NCBI GenBank assembly: GCA_946480565.1
Contig: CAMLKR010000178.1
Location: 1 to 5,068, forward strand
Origin: an uncultured Arenimonas sp.
GTDB taxonomy: Bacteria > Pseudomonadota > Gammaproteobacteria > Xanthomonadales > Xanthomonadaceae
Length of the DNA stretch: 5,068 nucleotides
Direction of reading: 5' to 3'
Part shown: one piece after another, positions 1-5,068 of the stretch
Layout: each line of letters opens with the position of its first letter
Numbering within the stretch: the first letter of the stretch is position 1
Translations under genes and position numbers: made by a program
The notes under the pieces: model-generated
Told to the model about the DNA's origin: nothing
The model's input: the letters and a program-made list of their open reading frames with translations, nothing else
Database searches by the model: none

Positions 1-530
1 AGCGCGTGGCGGTGATCGGCGGCGGCAACTCCGGCGTCGAGGCGGCCATCGACCTCGCCGGCATCGTCGGCCACGTCACCCTGCTGGAGTTCGACGGCAA
101 GCTGCGCGCCGACGAGGTGCTGCAGCGCAAGCTGCGCAGCCTGCACAACGTCACCGTGCTGACCAACGCCCAGAGCACCGAGGTGCGGGGCGATGGCCAG
201 AAGGTGACCGGCCTGGTCTACACCGACCGCCTGATCGGCAACTCGCACACGATCGAGCTCGAGGGCATCTTCGTGCAGATCGGCCTGCTGCCCAACACCG
301 AGTGGCTCAAGGACACCGTGGCCTTGTCCCCGCGCGGCGAGATCGTCATCGACGACCGCGGCCAGACTTCGGTGCCGGGCGTGTTCGCGGCGGGCGACGC
401 CACCACCGTGCCCTACAAGCAGATCGTGATCGCGATGGGCGCCGGCTCCACCGCCGCCCTGAGCGCCTTCGACCACCTGATCCGCACGCCGGTGCCGGCG
501 CGCGCCGGGGACCTGGCCGCGGCGGCCTGA
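1..530 (+). CDS. ahpF: Alkyl hydroperoxide reductase subunit F, C-terminal part (5' end outside window)
   Basis: AhpF is the cytoplasmic FAD flavoprotein that passes electrons from NADH to the peroxiredoxin AhpC, which reduces H2O2 and organic hydroperoxides. The visible 175 residues (first full codon at base 3) cover about the last third of a protein of about 520 residues. Seen directly: a dinucleotide-binding glycine motif GGGNSG at fragment residues 6-11, an acidic strand end LLEF at 27-30 as expected for NADH use, the segment [12 protein letters not shown] at 87-98, and the FAD-contacting GVFAAGD at 126-132 followed by TTVPYK. Sequence identity by eye to Escherichia coli AhpF is high along the whole fragment. 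The N-terminal thioredoxin-like domains and the redox CXXC lie to the left of the window, so redox competence cannot be judged. A short Ala-rich tail follows the usual LIRT end. The gene is probably the last of an ahpC-ahpF unit, but ahpC is not visible. Confidence 0.96.
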   Translation, partial: RVAVIGGGNSGVEAAIDLAGIVGHVTLLEFDGKLRADEVLQRKLRSLHNVTVLTNAQSTEVRGDGQKVTGLVYTDRLIGNSHTIELEGIFVQIGLLPNTEWLKDTVALSPRGEIVIDDRGQTSVPGVFAAGDATTVPYKQIVIAMGAGSTAALSAFDHLIRTPVPARAGDLAAAA

Positions 531-544
531 CCGCCGCGCGGCAC

Positions 545-567
545 GCGCCGGCCCGCACGGCCGGCGC
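545..567 (+). terminator. Perfect 9-bp GC hairpin after ahpF
   Basis: GCGCCGGCC at 545-553 is exactly complementary to GGCCGGCGC at 559-567, around a five-base loop CGCAC. It begins 15 bases after the ahpF stop and could end or protect the ahpF transcript. There is no T-run after it (TATCAT follows), so it is not a classical intrinsic terminator. It may act as a 3' stabiliser, or as an operator because it abuts a -10-like sequence. The hairpin is seen directly; its function is inferred. Confidence 0.45.
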
Positions 568-573
568 TATCAT
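568..573 (+). promoter_or_regulatory. Possible -10 element for the PycTM-like gene and prmC
   Basis: TATCAT matches five of six bases of the sigma-70 -10 consensus. It is one of the few AT-rich spots in this GC-rich gap and would place transcription start near base 580, about 19 bases before the preferred start codon at 599. No -35 match is seen at normal spacing, because that position is the left arm of the hairpin at 545-567. An unrelated ATG at 572 lies inside this element and has no ribosome site, so I do not use it as a start. The call rests on sequence alone. Confidence 0.35.
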
Positions 574-586
574 GGCGCGGCCTCCC

Positions 587-591
587 GAGGA
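587..591 (+). promoter_or_regulatory. Ribosome binding site that fixes the start of the PycTM-like gene
   Basis: GAGGA sits seven bases before the ATG at 599, an ideal spacing. The in-frame ATG at 572 has only the GC hairpin upstream and would add nine residues (MARPPEDRP) that do not look like a domain. The later ATG is therefore preferred. Confidence 0.7.
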
Positions 592-598
592 CCGCCCC

Positions 599-1165
599 AT
601 GCCCCCCGCAGACACCCCCGCCGCCGCCGAGCTCGAGAAGCTGTTCGCGGCGGTGCCGGAGCGAAACACCGGCGACACCCTGCTGCGCACGATGCAGATG
701 CACCACGTGCAGCTGTCGGCGATGGCCGACACCAAGGCCAACATCGTCATCACGATGTCGTCGATCGTGCTGACCCTGGTGCTGGGGCGGCTCAACGACC
801 CGGACCTGCGCACGGCCTCCCTCACCCTGGCCGGATTCACGCTGCTGGCCCTGCTGCTGGCGGTGCTGGCGGTGCTGCCCAAGTACCGGCCGCTGAAGCT
901 GGTGGACGGCCAGATCCCGCCGCAGTTCAACCTGCTGTTCTTCGGCCACTTCGCCGAGCTGCCGCGCGAACGTTTCCTGGCCGAGATCGCCGCGGCGCTG
1001 AAGGCCGACGGTTCGGTCTACGAGACCATGGCGCGCGACACCTATGCCCTGGGCTGGTACCTGGCCAACCACAAGTACCGCTACCTTCGCCTGTCCTACA
1101 TCTTTTTCCTGGCCGGGTTCATCCTGGCCTGCGTGGTGCAGGTGATCACCCTGCTGGCGCGCTGA
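599..1165 (+). CDS. Pycsar effector-family (PycTM/DUF5706) three-helix membrane protein
   Basis: This 188-residue membrane protein fits the PycTM family (formerly DUF5706), whose members include the membrane-damaging effectors of Pycsar anti-phage systems triggered by cyclic pyrimidine nucleotides. Seen directly: an amphipathic N-terminal stretch ending HHVQLSAMADTKAN (about 35-48); a first membrane helix at about 49-63; a second at about 74-94; a soluble loop with NLLFFGHF at 111-118 and a Y..MARDTYALG segment at 141-152; a KYRYLRLSY motif at 159-167; and a third helix at about 165-186. The AD.KAN motif before helix 1 and the rDtYaLG...hKYRyLR signature before the last helix are the basis for the family call, made from memory of the family pattern. 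No cyclase is adjacent. The stop is separated by one base from the GTG of prmC, so the two are probably co-transcribed and translationally coupled. A defence role is therefore uncertain; it may be a housekeeping membrane protein that shares the fold. Confidence 0.8.
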   Translation: MPPADTPAAAELEKLFAAVPERNTGDTLLRTMQMHHVQLSAMADTKANIVITMSSIVLTLVLGRLNDPDLRTASLTLAGFTLLALLLAVLAVLPKYRPLKLVDGQIPPQFNLLFFGHFAELPRERFLAEIAAALKADGSVYETMARDTYALGWYLANHKYRYLRLSYIFFLAGFILACVVQVITLLAR

Positions 1166-1166
1166 G

Positions 1167-2000
1167 GTGACGACGCTGGCGCATGCCATCCGCGACGCCG
1201 CCGCGCGCCTGCCGGGCGACGAGGCGCGGCTGGAGGCCGAGCTGCTGCTGGCCCATGCGCTGCAGCGACCGCGCAGCTGGTTCTACGCGCACGCCGGAGA
1301 CGTGCTCGAACCCGAGGCCGCGAACGCCTTCGAAGCCCTGCTGCGCCGGCGCGACCACGGCGAACCGGTGGCGCAGATCGTCGGGCATCGCGGCTTCTGG
1401 TCGCTGGACCTGGCGGTGACGGCCGACACCCTGATCCCGCGGCCGGAGACCGAACTGCTGGTCGAACTGGCCCTGGAGCACCTTCCCGCCGAGCAGATGG
1501 GCCAGGTGCTCGACCTGGGCACGGGCACCGGCGCCATCGCCCTGGCCATCGCCAGCGAGCGCCCGCTGGTGGACGTGACCGCGGTGGACGCGAGCCAGGC
1601 CGCGCTCGACGTCGCCCGCGCCAACGCCGCCGACACCGGCCTGCCGCTGCGCCTGCTGCACGGGGACTGGTTCGCGCCGGTGGCCGGCGAAGTCTTCCGC
1701 ATGGTGGTCAGCAATCCACCCTATATCGCCGAGAACGACCCGCATCTTGGGCAGGGCGACCTGCGTTTCGAACCGCGCTCGGCGCTGGCCTCGGGCCCTG
1801 ACGGGCTGGACGCGATCCGCCGCATCGTCGCCGACGCGCCGACCTTCCTGCTGCCGGACGGCTGGCTGTTGGTCGAACACGGCCACGACCAGGGCGCTGC
1901 GGTGCGCGGCCTGTTCACGGCGGCGGGTTTCCATCGCGTCAGCACCGCCCGCGACCTCGAGGGCCGCGAGCGGGTGACGCTGGGCCGGCATCCCGGCTGA
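1167..2000 (+). CDS. prmC: Peptide chain release factor N5-glutamine methyltransferase PrmC (HemK)
   Basis: PrmC uses S-adenosylmethionine to methylate the glutamine of the GGQ motif in release factors RF1 and RF2, which is needed for efficient translation termination. The 277 residues equal the length of the Escherichia coli enzyme. Residues 1-80 form the helical substrate-recognition domain. The class I methyltransferase domain follows, with RPETELLVE at 92-100, the SAM-binding DLGTGTG at 116-122, the acidic loop AVDAS at 139-143, and the diagnostic catalytic NPPY at 183-186. FEPRSAL at 201-207 and a GHDQ segment at 239-242 complete the family pattern. Translation starts at a GTG. It is the only start available, because an in-frame stop lies at 1143-1145 and no ATG or GTG occurs between. 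The ribosome site is weak, which fits reinitiation after the upstream stop one base away. The gene converges with the lipoprotein gene across a 15-base gap. Confidence 0.97.
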   Translation: MTTLAHAIRDAAARLPGDEARLEAELLLAHALQRPRSWFYAHAGDVLEPEAANAFEALLRRRDHGEPVAQIVGHRGFWSLDLAVTADTLIPRPETELLVELALEHLPAEQMGQVLDLGTGTGAIALAIASERPLVDVTAVDASQAALDVARANAADTGLPLRLLHGDWFAPVAGEVFRMVVSNPPYIAENDPHLGQGDLRFEPRSALASGPDGLDAIRRIVADAPTFLLPDGWLLVEHGHDQGAAVRGLFTAAGFHRVSTARDLEGRERVTLGRHPG

Positions 2001-2012
2001 GGCCGGGCCGGC
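1984..2012. terminator. Hairpin at the convergent ends of prmC and the lipoprotein gene
   Basis: CCCGGC at 1992-1997 pairs with GCCGGG at 2002-2007 around the loop TGAG, which contains the prmC stop codon. An outer arm, GCCGG at 1984-1988, can pair with CCGGC at 2008-2012 with a three-base bulge. Being nearly symmetrical and lying between convergent genes, it could end transcription from both sides. It lacks T-runs on either strand, so termination by this hairpin alone is not assured. Confidence 0.35.
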
Positions 2013-2015
2013 GCC

Positions 2016-3857
2016 TCAGTCGGCGACCCGGACCTCGACGCGCCGGTTCAGCGCGCGGCCGGCGGCATTGCCGTTGTCGGCCACGGGACGCGATTCGCCC
2101 AGGCCTTCCGAGCTCAGCCGCGCGGCGTCCACGCCCTTGCCGGTCAGCCAGGCGAGCACGGACGCGGCGCGCTGTTCCGACAGGCCCTGGTTGTAGGCGT
2201 CGCCGCCCTCGCTGTCGGTGTGGCCGGCGATCACCAGCTTCAGCGCCGGGTCGCCGGTGAGCACGCCCAGCACCTGCTGCAGGGTCGCTTCCGACTCTGG
2301 CTTGAGCGTGGCCTTGGCGGTGTCGAAATAGATGCCGTACAGGTCCACCTTGCCTTCGCGCTCGAGCTGCCGGGCCAGCGATTCGCTGTCTTTCTTGCTC
2401 GGCGTGAGTTCGAGCACGATGTCCACGGTTTCGCCGCTGACCAGGTCGGCGGCCTCGCTGTCGGGTTCGTATTCGGGCTTGCTGCCGGTGGTGACCACCA
2501 GGCCGGCCGGCACCTTCTCCAGCAGGAAGCCGCCCTTGTCGTCGGTCAGCGCCTGCACCACGTTGCCGGCGGATACGAGCACGCCCGCAAGCGGCCGGCC
2601 GGCGGCGGTGTCCACGGCGATGCCGCGCACGGTGCCGGTGTAGGCGTACCCCTTGGGATTGACCAGCAGGCGGACGAAGTCGAAGGCGAAGCCGTCGCCG
2701 GCGTTGTTGTCGGGGTCGTCGATGCGGATCTCGACGCGGCCGTCGCGCACCGTGTCGATGTATTCAGGCAGCAGCTGCAGGGTCAGCAGCTTGCCGATCG
2801 GGCCGGTCTGGTCGAGCGCGTTCAACACCACGGCCACGTCGCTGAGCTCGCGGCCGTCGATCCAGGCGCGGTAGCGGCTCTTCATGGTCTTGGACTGGAA
2901 ATCGTCGACGAACAGCTGCAGCGCCACGGTCTTCACCTCCACCCCCTGCAGGTCGAACTCCAGCACCAGCGGCTGCGGCTGGTTGGAGGGGCGCGAGGTC
3001 TGCTGTGTGTAGCCGTCCGAACGTACGCCGCCGGTGAAGCCGCTGACCACCATGATGCGGTCGGTGCCGGCCGGATCGTCGGATTCGGGCAGGTAGGGGA
3101 ACCGATGCACCGGCGTGGACTTGCCGCTGAAGGGATCGAAGCCGTTGGGCCAGCCGAAGCCCATGTTGTCGATGTCGCCCAGCTGCACCAGCAGGTCGGC
3201 TTCCGGCGCGTCCTTCTGCACGCGGCGGATCTGCTTCCACTCCTCGGGCAGGCCCTCGAGGGCGGCGGCGCGGCGGTTGGATTCGGCCTGCAGCTGCTGG
3301 TCGCGCATGGCGCGCTGGCTGGCCTTCACCTTTTCCATCGCGGCGGCGCGTTTTTCCGGATCGTTGCCGGCGGCGGCGAGTTCCTGCATCGCGGCCATCA
3401 CGGCGGCCATCTGCGCCTTCTGCTGCTCCAGGCGCGCGGTGGCGTCGGCCATCTGGGCCACGGCGTCGGCGGGTTTGCCGTCGACGCCGGGCACCGGGCC
3501 TTCGGCCGCCGCGGTGGAGGGGTCGAAGGTCTCGCCCTCGGCCCGGCGTGCGGCTTCGGCCAGTGCGGCGCCGAAGGGCAGGTCCTCGAGGTCGTCCAGG
3601 CTGGCGGTGCCACCTTCCTTCAGGCCCATGGCTTCGGCGCCGTCGTCGAAGTTCTCGAGGTCGCCTGCCGGTGCTTCGGACGATGCGCCGGCCGCGGGCG
3701 TGGCGGTGTCGGCCACGGCGCCCGTGGCATCGATGCCGGAATCCGCAGGGACGGCGGCGGAGGCATCGTCGGGGGAGTGGGCCGCCGGAGGCTCGCCGCC
3801 ACAGGCGGCGAGCAGCACGGACAGGGCAAGGGCGGCGACAAGGCGGGTGCGGCGCAT
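2016..3857 (-). CDS. Multidomain OmpA-family outer-membrane lipoprotein
   Basis: This 613-residue protein is a likely outer-membrane lipoprotein that grips peptidoglycan. Residues 1-18 are a signal peptide with a lipobox LAAC, giving lipidated Cys19; Gly at +2 and +3 avoids the Asp inner-membrane retention signal. Residues 22-66 are a low-complexity Ala/Pro/Ser/Asp/Thr linker. Residues 67-130 are acidic, and 131-215 are Ala/Gln/Glu/Lys-rich and probably helical or coiled coil. Residues 222-402 form a compact domain I cannot name, with GDIDNMGFGWPNGFDPFSG (227-245), FVDDFQ (316-321), QTGPIGKL (350-357) and IDDPDNNAGDGFAFDFVRLL (379-398). Residues 406-485 look like a carboxypeptidase-regulatory-like beta sandwich (G.V.D..GRPLAGV.V, T.D.GGFLL..VPAG). 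Residues 503-612 are an OmpA domain: the diaminopimelate-binding pair is kept as Asp548 and Arg563, with the same 15-residue spacing as in Escherichia coli OmpA. A TGGAG ribosome site precedes the ATG. The exact cellular role is unknown. Confidence 0.9.
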   Translation of the reverse strand: MRRTRLVAALALSVLLAACGGEPPAAHSPDDASAAVPADSGIDATGAVADTATPAAGASSEAPAGDLENFDDGAEAMGLKEGGTASLDDLEDLPFGAALAEAARRAEGETFDPSTAAAEGPVPGVDGKPADAVAQMADATARLEQQKAQMAAVMAAMQELAAAGNDPEKRAAAMEKVKASQRAMRDQQLQAESNRRAAALEGLPEEWKQIRRVQKDAPEADLLVQLGDIDNMGFGWPNGFDPFSGKSTPVHRFPYLPESDDPAGTDRIMVVSGFTGGVRSDGYTQQTSRPSNQPQPLVLEFDLQGVEVKTVALQLFVDDFQSKTMKSRYRAWIDGRELSDVAVVLNALDQTGPIGKLLTLQLLPEYIDTVRDGRVEIRIDDPDNNAGDGFAFDFVRLLVNPKGYAYTGTVRGIAVDTAAGRPLAGVLVSAGNVVQALTDDKGGFLLEKVPAGLVVTTGSKPEYEPDSEAADLVSGETVDIVLELTPSKKDSESLARQLEREGKVDLYGIYFDTAKATLKPESEATLQQVLGVLTGDPALKLVIAGHTDSEGGDAYNQGLSEQRAASVLAWLTGKGVDAARLSSEGLGESRPVADNGNAAGRALNRRVEVRVAD

Positions 3858-3870
3858 CGGGGGGGCTCCA
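3858..3870 (-). promoter_or_regulatory. Ribosome binding site with a seven-C spacer, lipoprotein gene
   Basis: Read on the gene strand, TGGAG (3870-3866) is followed by seven consecutive C (3865-3859), a G, and the ATG. The spacing of eight bases is good and fixes the start codon. The homopolymer fills almost the whole spacer, so a gain or loss of one C would change only the spacing, not the reading frame. Confidence 0.65.
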
Positions 3871-3887
3871 GTCCGGAGGGCGCGTCC

Positions 3888-3896
3888 ACTCTAACA
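3888..3896 (-). promoter_or_regulatory. Possible extended -10 promoter of the lipoprotein gene
   Basis: On the gene strand TGTTAGAGT (3896 down to 3888) gives an extended -10: TG, one base, then TAGAGT, which matches the consensus at four of six positions. Transcription would start near 3881, about 24 bases before the ATG. The usual -35 position has no match and lies in the arm of the hairpin at 3898-3916, which fits an extended -10 promoter. It is inferred from sequence only. Confidence 0.4.
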
Positions 3897-3897
3897 A

Positions 3898-3916
3898 GCG
3901 CCGGCGGGACCGGCGC
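3898..3916 (-). terminator. 7-bp GC hairpin followed by TTGTT, downstream of dxs
   Basis: GCGCCGG and CCGGCGC form a perfect seven-base stem around a five-base loop (3905-3909). On the dxs strand the stem is followed by TTGTT, the only T-rich tail in this gap, so it may be a weak intrinsic terminator for dxs. It also lies directly upstream of the extended -10 of the lipoprotein gene and could instead be an operator. Its core arms are identical to those of the hairpin at 545-567. Confidence 0.4.
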
Positions 3917-3957
3917 GCGGACGCGGGCAAGGGCCTTATCGCGCCCGGGCGGCCGAT

Positions 3958-3977
3958 CCGGCCACCCGCACGGCCGG
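3958..3977 (-). terminator. 6-bp hairpin just after the dxs stop
   Basis: CCGGCC (3958-3963) and GGCCGG (3972-3977) form a six-base stem with an eight-base loop, three bases past the dxs stop on the minus strand. No T-run follows. It could be a transcript-end stabiliser, or chance in GC-rich sequence, since CCGGCC is common here. Confidence 0.25.
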
Positions 3978-3979
3978 TG

Positions 3980-5068
3980 TCAGGCCGTGATCGCGCGCGG
4001 CGGATCGCCGGCCAGGCCGGGCCAGCGCTTGAGCAGGGCGGCGCGGATGCCGTCGGCGTCCAGGCCCGCTTCGGCCAGCAGCTGCTCGCGGCTGGCGTGC
4101 TCCTGGTAGGCGTCGGGCAGGCCCAGGTGCTGCACCGGCAGGGTGATGCCCTCGGCCGAGAGCAGTTCGGCGACGCCGCTGCCGGCACCCCCCATCACCA
4201 CGTTGTCCTCGAGGGTGACGAAAGCCTCGTGGGTCCTGGCCAGCTCCAGCAGCAGGCCGCGGTCGAGCGGCTTCACGAAGCGCATGTTGACGACGGTCAG
4301 GCCCAGGTCTCGGCCGACCTTCTCCGCCGCCGGGACCAGGGCGCCGAAGGCGAGCAGGGCGACGCGACCGCCGCGCTGGCGCAGCTCGGCCTTGCCGATC
4401 GGCAGCGTGTCGAGTGCGGGCTGCACCGCCACCCCCGGGCCGGTGCCGCGCGGATAGCGCACCGCCGCCGGGCCGCGGTGCCGGAAACCGGTGCTGAGCA
4501 TCTGCCGGCATTCATTCTCGTCGGCCGGCGCCATCACCACCATGTTCGGCACGCAGCGCAGGAAGCTCAGGTCGAAGCTGCCGGCGTGGGTGGCGCCGTC
4601 GGGACCGACCACGCCGCCGCGGTCGACCGCGAACAGCACGTCCAGGTCCTGCAGCGCCACGTCGTGGATCAACTGGTCGTAGCCGCGCTGCAGGAAGCTC
4701 GAATAGATCGCGACCACGGGCTTGGCGCCCTCGACCGCCATGCCGGCCGCCAGCGTCACCGCATGCTGCTCGGCGATGGCCACGTCGAAATAACGCGCCG
4801 GGTATTCCCTGCTGTAGCGCACCAGGCCCGAGCCTTCGCGCATCGCCGGGGTGATCGCCAGCAGCTTGTCGTCGGCGGCGGCCATGTCGCAGAGCCAGTC
4901 GCCGAAGACCTGCGTGTACGTGGGCTTGGCCGGGCCGGACTTCTTGACGATGCCGACCGTGGGGTCGAAGGGGCCGACCGCGTGGTATTCGATCTGGTCG
5001 CCTTCGGCCAGCTCGTAGCCCTTGCCCTTGGTGGTGATCACGTGCAGCAGCTGCGGGCCCTTGAGGCC
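3980..5068 (-). CDS. dxs: 1-deoxy-D-xylulose-5-phosphate synthase, C-terminal part (5' end outside window)
   Basis: Dxs is the cytoplasmic thiamine-diphosphate enzyme that joins pyruvate and glyceraldehyde 3-phosphate to make DXP, the entry and main control step of the MEP isoprenoid pathway and a source for thiamine and pyridoxal synthesis. The window holds the last 362 residues of a protein of about 620-640, reading GLKGPQLLH and then [10 protein letters not shown] at the cut edge. The transketolase pyrimidine-binding domain includes AIAEQH, whose Glu (fragment residue 100) matches catalytic Glu370 of Escherichia coli. Arg128, Arg150, Asp157 and His161 match Arg398, Arg420, Asp427 and His431 with identical spacing, and YPRG supplies the Arg478 equivalent at 207. 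The C-terminal transketolase domain follows ([18 protein letters not shown]). The thiamine-diphosphate-binding N-terminal domain is outside the window. No frame damage is seen. The gene is upstream of, and in the same direction as, the lipoprotein gene, but with a 122-base gap holding hairpins and a likely promoter. Confidence 0.97.
   Translation of the reverse strand, partial: GLKGPQLLHVITTKGKGYELAEGDQIEYHAVGPFDPTVGIVKKSGPAKPTYTQVFGDWLCDMAAADDKLLAITPAMREGSGLVRYSREYPARYFDVAIAEQHAVTLAAGMAVEGAKPVVAIYSSFLQRGYDQLIHDVALQDLDVLFAVDRGGVVGPDGATHAGSFDLSFLRCVPNMVVMAPADENECRQMLSTGFRHRGPAAVRYPRGTGPGVAVQPALDTLPIGKAELRQRGGRVALLAFGALVPAAEKVGRDLGLTVVNMRFVKPLDRGLLLELARTHEAFVTLEDNVVMGGAGSGVAELLSAEGITLPVQHLGLPDAYQEHASREQLLAEAGLDADGIRAALLKRWPGLAGDPPRAITA

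Noticed and set aside
572..574. ATG at 572 as the start of the PycTM-like gene
   Set aside because: It lies directly after the GC hairpin with no Shine-Dalgarno sequence and inside a -10-like hexamer.
302..598. N-terminal extension of the PycTM-like frame back to base 302
   Set aside because: The extra residues are Arg/Pro-rich, overlap ahpF out of frame and have no ribosome site. GAGGA seven bases before the ATG at 599 identifies the true start.
599..1165. A complete Pycsar defence island
   Set aside because: No nucleotidyl cyclase, mobile-element gene or other defence gene is visible, and both neighbours are core genes. Only an isolated effector-like gene can be supported.
413..1189. A 258-codon minus-strand frame opposite ahpF and the PycTM-like gene
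   Set aside because: Its Gln/Arg/His/Gly-rich composition is that of an antisense shadow. It has no domain and overlaps genes with clear family signatures.
3958..3977. A strong intrinsic terminator right after dxs
   Set aside because: The hairpin has only a 6-bp stem and an 8-base loop and no T-run, so I list it at low confidence rather than as a firm terminator.
2220..4109. A 629-codon open frame on the + strand, antisense to the lipoprotein gene and running into dxs
   Set aside because: Its His/Gly/Val/Leu-rich product has no recognisable domain. The minus-strand frame has a signal peptide, lipobox and OmpA domain. Long antisense frames are expected at this GC level because stop codons are scarce.
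2764..4188. A 474-codon minus-strand frame overlapping both dxs and the lipoprotein gene
   Set aside because: The product is almost only Arg/Pro/Ala/Gly, a typical frame-shifted reading of GC-rich coding DNA, and it overlaps two well-supported genes on the same strand.

Overview
The window is a GC-rich (roughly 70% by eye) stretch of chromosome. It most resembles a gammaproteobacterium of the Lysobacterales/Xanthomonadales (Lysobacter, Luteimonas or Xanthomonas type). That placement is inferred from the base composition, the protein similarity I recognise and the GC-rich hairpins between genes; no taxonomic marker such as rRNA is present. I see no tRNA, rRNA, CRISPR array, insertion sequence or integrase. 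No stretch longer than 122 bases lacks a gene.

Left half, + strand: the 3' third of ahpF (NADH- and FAD-dependent alkyl hydroperoxide reductase subunit F) is followed after 68 bases by a 188-residue, three-helix membrane protein of the PycTM/DUF5706 family, the membrane effector family of Pycsar anti-phage systems. One base after its stop codon comes prmC (hemK), the glutamine methyltransferase for peptide release factors, with a GTG start and probable translational coupling. No pyrimidine cyclase, the expected Pycsar partner, is in the window.

Right half, - strand: a 613-residue lipoprotein converges on prmC with a 15-base gap. It has a lipobox, a low-complexity linker, a helical or coiled-coil stretch, a large uncharacterised domain, a carboxypeptidase-regulatory-like beta domain and a C-terminal OmpA peptidoglycan-binding domain. 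Upstream of it, on the same strand, is the C-terminal part of dxs (1-deoxy-D-xylulose-5-phosphate synthase, first step of the MEP isoprenoid pathway). The dxs gene runs off the right edge.

The genes serve different jobs (peroxide defence, translation termination, envelope architecture, isoprenoid synthesis), and the region reads as core genome. The points most worth attention are the solitary Pycsar-effector-like gene locked to prmC, the unassigned domain inside the OmpA-like lipoprotein, and two similar GC-rich hairpins that each abut a -10-like element.
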